Source: Bacteroidetes bacterium UBA6183
Lineage (GTDB): Bacteria; Bacteroidota; Bacteroidia; UKL13-3
NCBI GenBank assembly: GCA_002422865.1
Contig: DITN01000036.1
Location: 1 to 64,000, forward strand
DNA: 64,000 nt
Direction of reading: 5' to 3'
The notes under the pieces: generated by a model
The model's input: only the letters and a program-made list of their open reading frames with translations
The model's database searches: none
What the model was told of the DNA's origin: nothing
Position numbers and translations under genes: made by a program
Shown: one piece after another, positions 61,136 to 64,000 of the stretch
How the letters are laid out: the number at the start of each line of letters is the position of its first letter
How positions within the stretch are numbered: the first letter of the stretch is position 1

Positions 61136-61174
61136 ACACTTTCTCAATAAACTTTCTTTTAATCATTTAAAATT

Positions 61175-62737
61175 ATGAAGTGGCTTTTTAGCGTAAGAAC
61201 CATTATTGGTATGGTTTTACTTTTTTGTTTGACCATTGCTGCCGACATGCTTGAAAAACATTTGTACAGTGGCATTGTATTTAGTTTACTATTAACCTTT
61301 TTTATCGGGTTATATTTGTACAACATCATTCAAGCTCAGCATTCGATTTTGCGTAATTACCCCATTGTGGGTTACCTGCGTTACTTTTTCGAGAGTTTTA
61401 GACCCGAATTACGTCAGTACTTTTTCGAGAGTGATTTGGATGGAAAACCATTTAATAGAAGACAACGCTCCATTGTTTATCAGCGTGCAAAAAACGTAAG
61501 GCAAACTGTACCTTTTGGTATGCAGGTAAACAGTTTGGAGGAAGGTTATGAGTGGATTGCACACACCATGTTTCCGGCACATATTAACAGCAGCGATTTA
61601 CGTGTAACTGTTGGTGGTAAAAATTGTAATCAACCTTATTCAGCAAGCATATTAAACATATCGGCCATGAGTTACGGATCGTTGAGTAAAACTGCCATAC
61701 AATCGCTTAACGAAGGGGCTAAGTTGGGTAAGTTTGCGCACAACACAGGTGAAGGCGGAATCAGCCCTTACCACTTAGCCGGTGGTGGTGATTTAATTTG
61801 GCAAATTGGTACCGGATATTTTGGTTGCCGCAATCAGGATGGCACGTTTAGTGGCGAATTGTTTAAGGAACAAGTTGCACATCCACATATAAAAATGGTG
61901 GAAATAAAACTGTCACAAGGTGCAAAACCTGGCCACGGTGGTATTTTACCGGCCGCTAAAAACACACCTGAGATTGCAGCCATTCGTAAGGTTGAACCAT
62001 ACACCACAGTTGCTTCTCCTCCCGGGCATAGTGCCTTTAGTAACATGTTTGGGTTGATACAATTTATTAAACAATTACGTGTATTAAGCAATGGTAAACC
62101 CATTGGTATAAAACTTTGCGTGGGTAGTAAATTAGAGTTTACCGAAATGGTTGAAACCATGAAAGCCGAGCAAATTTTCCCCGACTTTATTACCATTGAT
62201 GGTGCCGAAGGCGGAACGGGTGCTGCACCACTAGAGTTTTCGGATAGTTTGGGTATGCCTTTATATGATGCACTTTCTTTTGCGCACGATACTTTACAAA
62301 AATTAGGCATACGTAACGAAGTGAAAATATTTGCTGCCGGAAAAATTATTACCGGGGTTGATATTATTAAAGCATTGGCACTTGGAGCAAATGCATGTTA
62401 CAGTGCACGTGGAATGATGTTTTCTTTAGGCTGTATACAAGCCTTAAAGTGCGATTCGGGTAAGTGCCCTGTAGGTATTGCTACACAAGAAAAACAATTG
62501 TACCAAGGCGTAGACATTACCGATAAAAGAGTACGTGTAAAAAACTTCCATAACAATACCTTAAAATCGACAGTTGAGGTAATGGAAGCATGCGGTTTTA
62601 GTGATGTAAGTGACATTAAACCAGAAAAAATATTTAGAAGAATTGGTGATGGACATGTAGCTACATTTAAAGAAATTTATTTTGATAGAATAGCTCCTAC
62701 TCAAACAAAAATTAAACAAGTATCAACCCTTAACTAA
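61175..62737 (+). CDS. FMN-binding glutamate synthase family protein, membrane-anchored
   Basis: A 520-residue protein. Residues 5-22 and 29-50 are hydrophobic and probably form two membrane helices. The rest is the GltB FMN-barrel: LNISAMSYGSLSKTAI, GEGGISPYHL, KLSQGAKPGHGGILPA, DGAEGGTGAAPLEF and the Cys-containing CDSGKCPVGIATQ, corresponding to the [3Fe-4S] region of glutamate synthase, though reduced to fewer cysteines. The glutaminase domain is absent, so it cannot be a complete glutamate synthase; such stand-alone proteins are of uncertain function. The Rnk-like gene follows at 8 bases. Confidence 0.85.
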   Translation: MKWLFSVRTIIGMVLLFCLTIAADMLEKHLYSGIVFSLLLTFFIGLYLYNIIQAQHSILRNYPIVGYLRYFFESFRPELRQYFFESDLDGKPFNRRQRSIVYQRAKNVRQTVPFGMQVNSLEEGYEWIAHTMFPAHINSSDLRVTVGGKNCNQPYSASILNISAMSYGSLSKTAIQSLNEGAKLGKFAHNTGEGGISPYHLAGGGDLIWQIGTGYFGCRNQDGTFSGELFKEQVAHPHIKMVEIKLSQGAKPGHGGILPAAKNTPEIAAIRKVEPYTTVASPPGHSAFSNMFGLIQFIKQLRVLSNGKPIGIKLCVGSKLEFTEMVETMKAEQIFPDFITIDGAEGGTGAAPLEFSDSLGMPLYDALSFAHDTLQKLGIRNEVKIFAAGKIITGVDIIKALALGANACYSARGMMFSLGCIQALKCDSGKCPVGIATQEKQLYQGVDITDKRVRVKNFHNNTLKSTVEVMEACGFSDVSDIKPEKIFRRIGDGHVATFKEIYFDRIAPTQTKIKQVSTLN

Positions 62738-62745
62738 TATTTAAG

Positions 62746-63147
62746 ATGATGACATTAAATGAAAAAGACTACAACCGTTTAATAGCTGCGATTAAACAAT
62801 TACGCATGAGTGCGGTTGGTAACAGCAACATAAAAAGTTTAGCAGAGAACTTAAAAGATGCGCAGGTCATTCCATCGGATAAAACACCTGAAGATTTAAT
62901 TACCATGAACTCAAAAGTGTTATTAAAACGAATGGACAATAACCAAGATATGGAAGTATCAGTCGTTTATCACGATGATGCTGACATCAAATCGAAAAAG
63001 GTATCTGTTTTTGCACCAATGGGTATTGCCCTATTGGGCAAACGCGAGCAACAAGTAATTAACTGTAACCTACCTAACGGCAATATTTCTTACATGGTAA
63101 GTAAGCTACTCTATCAACCCGAAGCTGCAGGTGATTTGAATTTGTAA
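62746..63147 (+). CDS. GreA/GreB family elongation factor, Rnk-like
   Basis: A 133-residue protein. The N-terminal helical stretch is short and the C-terminal domain follows the GreA/GreB FKBP-like pattern: ITMNSKVLLKRMDNNQDMEVSVVYHDDAD, SVFAPMGIALLGKREQQVI and the ISYMVSKLLYQPE end. It lacks the full coiled coil of GreA, matching Rnk-type proteins that bind RNA polymerase without cleavage activity. It starts 8 bases after the glutamate synthase-family gene and ends at a bidirectional terminator. Confidence 0.85.
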   Translation: MMTLNEKDYNRLIAAIKQLRMSAVGNSNIKSLAENLKDAQVIPSDKTPEDLITMNSKVLLKRMDNNQDMEVSVVYHDDADIKSKKVSVFAPMGIALLGKREQQVINCNLPNGNISYMVSKLLYQPEAAGDLNL

Positions 63148-63166
63148 ACAACAAAGTTCATGCATA

Positions 63167-63197
63167 AAAAAAGTCTCGCCAATGGCGAGACTTTTTT
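63167..63197. terminator. Bidirectional terminator between Rnk-like gene and pckA
   Basis: AAAAAAGTCTCGCC (63167-63180) pairs with GGCGAGACTTTTTT (63184-63197), 14 bp perfect, 3-base loop, between convergent stops. Confidence 0.92.
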
Positions 63198-63217
63198 GTT
63201 TATAGCTTGATAACTAA

Positions 63218-64000
63218 CTAAGCGTTTTGTGTTGCCTTAGGTGCTGCATTTAAAATTTCTGCATCAACACCGGCAGCATATTGTTCGAAGTTTTTAACGA
63301 ACATGTTTGCTAATTTATTTGCTTGTGCATCGTAAGCTGCTTTATCAGCCCAAGTATTGCGTGGGTTTAATAACTCAGCAGGTACATTAGGACAAGCAGT
63401 TGGCATGGCATAACCAAATACTGCGTGGTTTTCATATGCAACGTTGTTTAATTCACCATTTAAAGCAGCAGTAATCATAGCACGGGTGTATGATAATTTC
63501 ATACGAGAGCCTGTGCCATAAGCACCACCAGTCCAACCGGTGTTAATTAACCACACATTAATGTTTGGGTTAACTTTTAATTTTTCGCCTAACATTTTAG
63601 CGTATTTACCGGGATGTAATGGTAAAAACACACGACCAAAACAAGCAGAGAAGGTAGCTTGTGGCTCGGTAACACCGGCCTCTGTACCTGCAACTTTAGC
63701 AGTATAACCACTAATAAAGCTATACATCGCTTGTCCGGCATTTAGTTTAGATATTGGAGGTAATACACCAAAAGCATCAGCTGTTAAGAAGAAAATATTT
63801 TCAGGTGTTTTTCCTACCGATGGTACTGCGATGTTATCAATTAAGTTTATTGGATAAGCAGCACGGGTATTCTCTGTAACAGAGATGTTGGTATAATCAA
63901 CCGTAGTAGTACCCGGATAAAAACGGGTATTTTCTAACAATGAACCAAACTGAATGGCATCAAAAATTTGAGGCTCTTTTTCTTTGGTTAAATCGACACA
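63218..64000 (-). CDS. pckA: Phosphoenolpyruvate carboxykinase (ATP), C-terminal half, 5' end beyond window edge
   Basis: The minus-strand frame is open from the window edge (64000) through VDLTKEKEPQIFDAIQFGSLLEN to a stop at 63218, giving 260 visible residues of an enzyme usually about 530. Kinase-fold motifs seen are FFLTADAFGVLPPISKL, EPQATFSACFGRVFLPLHPGKYA and VWLINTGWTGGAYGTGSRM. The ATP-dependent enzyme makes phosphoenolpyruvate from oxaloacetate in gluconeogenesis. It is convergent with the Rnk-like gene. Confidence 0.95.
   Translation of the reverse strand, partial: CVDLTKEKEPQIFDAIQFGSLLENTRFYPGTTTVDYTNISVTENTRAAYPINLIDNIAVPSVGKTPENIFFLTADAFGVLPPISKLNAGQAMYSFISGYTAKVAGTEAGVTEPQATFSACFGRVFLPLHPGKYAKMLGEKLKVNPNINVWLINTGWTGGAYGTGSRMKLSYTRAMITAALNGELNNVAYENHAVFGYAMPTACPNVPAELLNPRNTWADKAAYDAQANKLANMFVKNFEQYAAGVDAEILNAAPKATQNA

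Noticed and set aside
61834..62310. 158-codon minus-strand frame inside the glutamate synthase-family gene
   Set aside because: Antisense of a certain coding region, with no domain resemblance of its own.

Overview
The window comes from a low-GC member of the Bacteroidota. The evidence is consistent across it. Three secreted proteins carry C-terminal type IX secretion (T9SS) sorting domains, and there is a PorV/PorQ-like barrel gene. MurF and alanine racemase are fused, as is common in this phylum. Start codons lack clear Shine-Dalgarno sequences, and many genes have a TAnnTTTG -7 element just upstream. There is also a DUF349 repeat protein and many short lipoproteins. I cannot place the organism below phylum from this sequence. 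The region reads as chromosomal housekeeping DNA: I see no transposase, phage gene, CRISPR array or rRNA. One tRNA (Cys, GCA) is present.

Layout. 1-3054 (minus) is a split proton-translocating transhydrogenase operon (pntA1, pntA2, pntB; pntB runs off the left edge), interrupted by a small four-helix-bundle gene between imperfect inverted repeats. 3135-7840 holds an HDAC-family deacetylase, a chimeric basic/acidic small protein, a lipoprotein, a LuxE-like acyl-activating protein, a cold-shock protein and sucC. 7947-14790 (plus) is a tight run of GT39 glycosyltransferase, LolD-type ATPase, lipoprotein, RecQ and two GT-B glycosyltransferases, facing an HMG-CoA lyase gene. 15898-24919 carries the DUF349 protein, a methyltransferase, a T9SS cargo, a small lipoprotein, a NupC nucleoside transporter, a bifunctional nuclease with a UVR motif, an Omp28-like lipoprotein and an AlkD-like protein. 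A 410-base structured non-coding island follows. 25331-33252 holds murF-alr, an MFS transporter, recX, an Nfu-type Fe-S protein and two more T9SS cargos. 33352-42833 holds tRNA-Cys, a DUF4920/cytochrome c lipoprotein pair, pdhB, two paralogous LytTR response regulators (one with a degenerate kinase), an rRNA-type methyltransferase, lysS, rlmN and a universal stress protein. 42904-46297 (minus) is an envelope-related operon plus a 39-residue Lys/Ala/Pro protein.

A gene-free, very AT-rich stretch (46298-46934) with DnaA-box-like nonamers lies where gene direction flips from minus to plus; it is a candidate origin or regulatory region. From 46935 to 60374 the genes run on plus: cinA, a DEAD-box helicase, a 2-oxo acid dehydrogenase E2, a six-PAS histidine kinase, and a metal-efflux operon of small Cys/His protein, CzcA-type RND pump, TolC-like channel and adaptor. 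The end holds an HPP membrane protein, an FMN-binding glutamate synthase family protein, a GreA/Rnk-like factor and the 3' half of pckA.

Central carbon and redox genes (pnt, sucC, pdhB, E2, pckA, mvaB) are scattered as single genes rather than clustered. The strongest candidates for undescribed biology are the efflux-operon leader protein with its upstream 7-bp dyad, the four-helix cassette in the pnt operon, the gene-free region at 46.3-46.9 kb, and the structured island at 24.9-25.3 kb.
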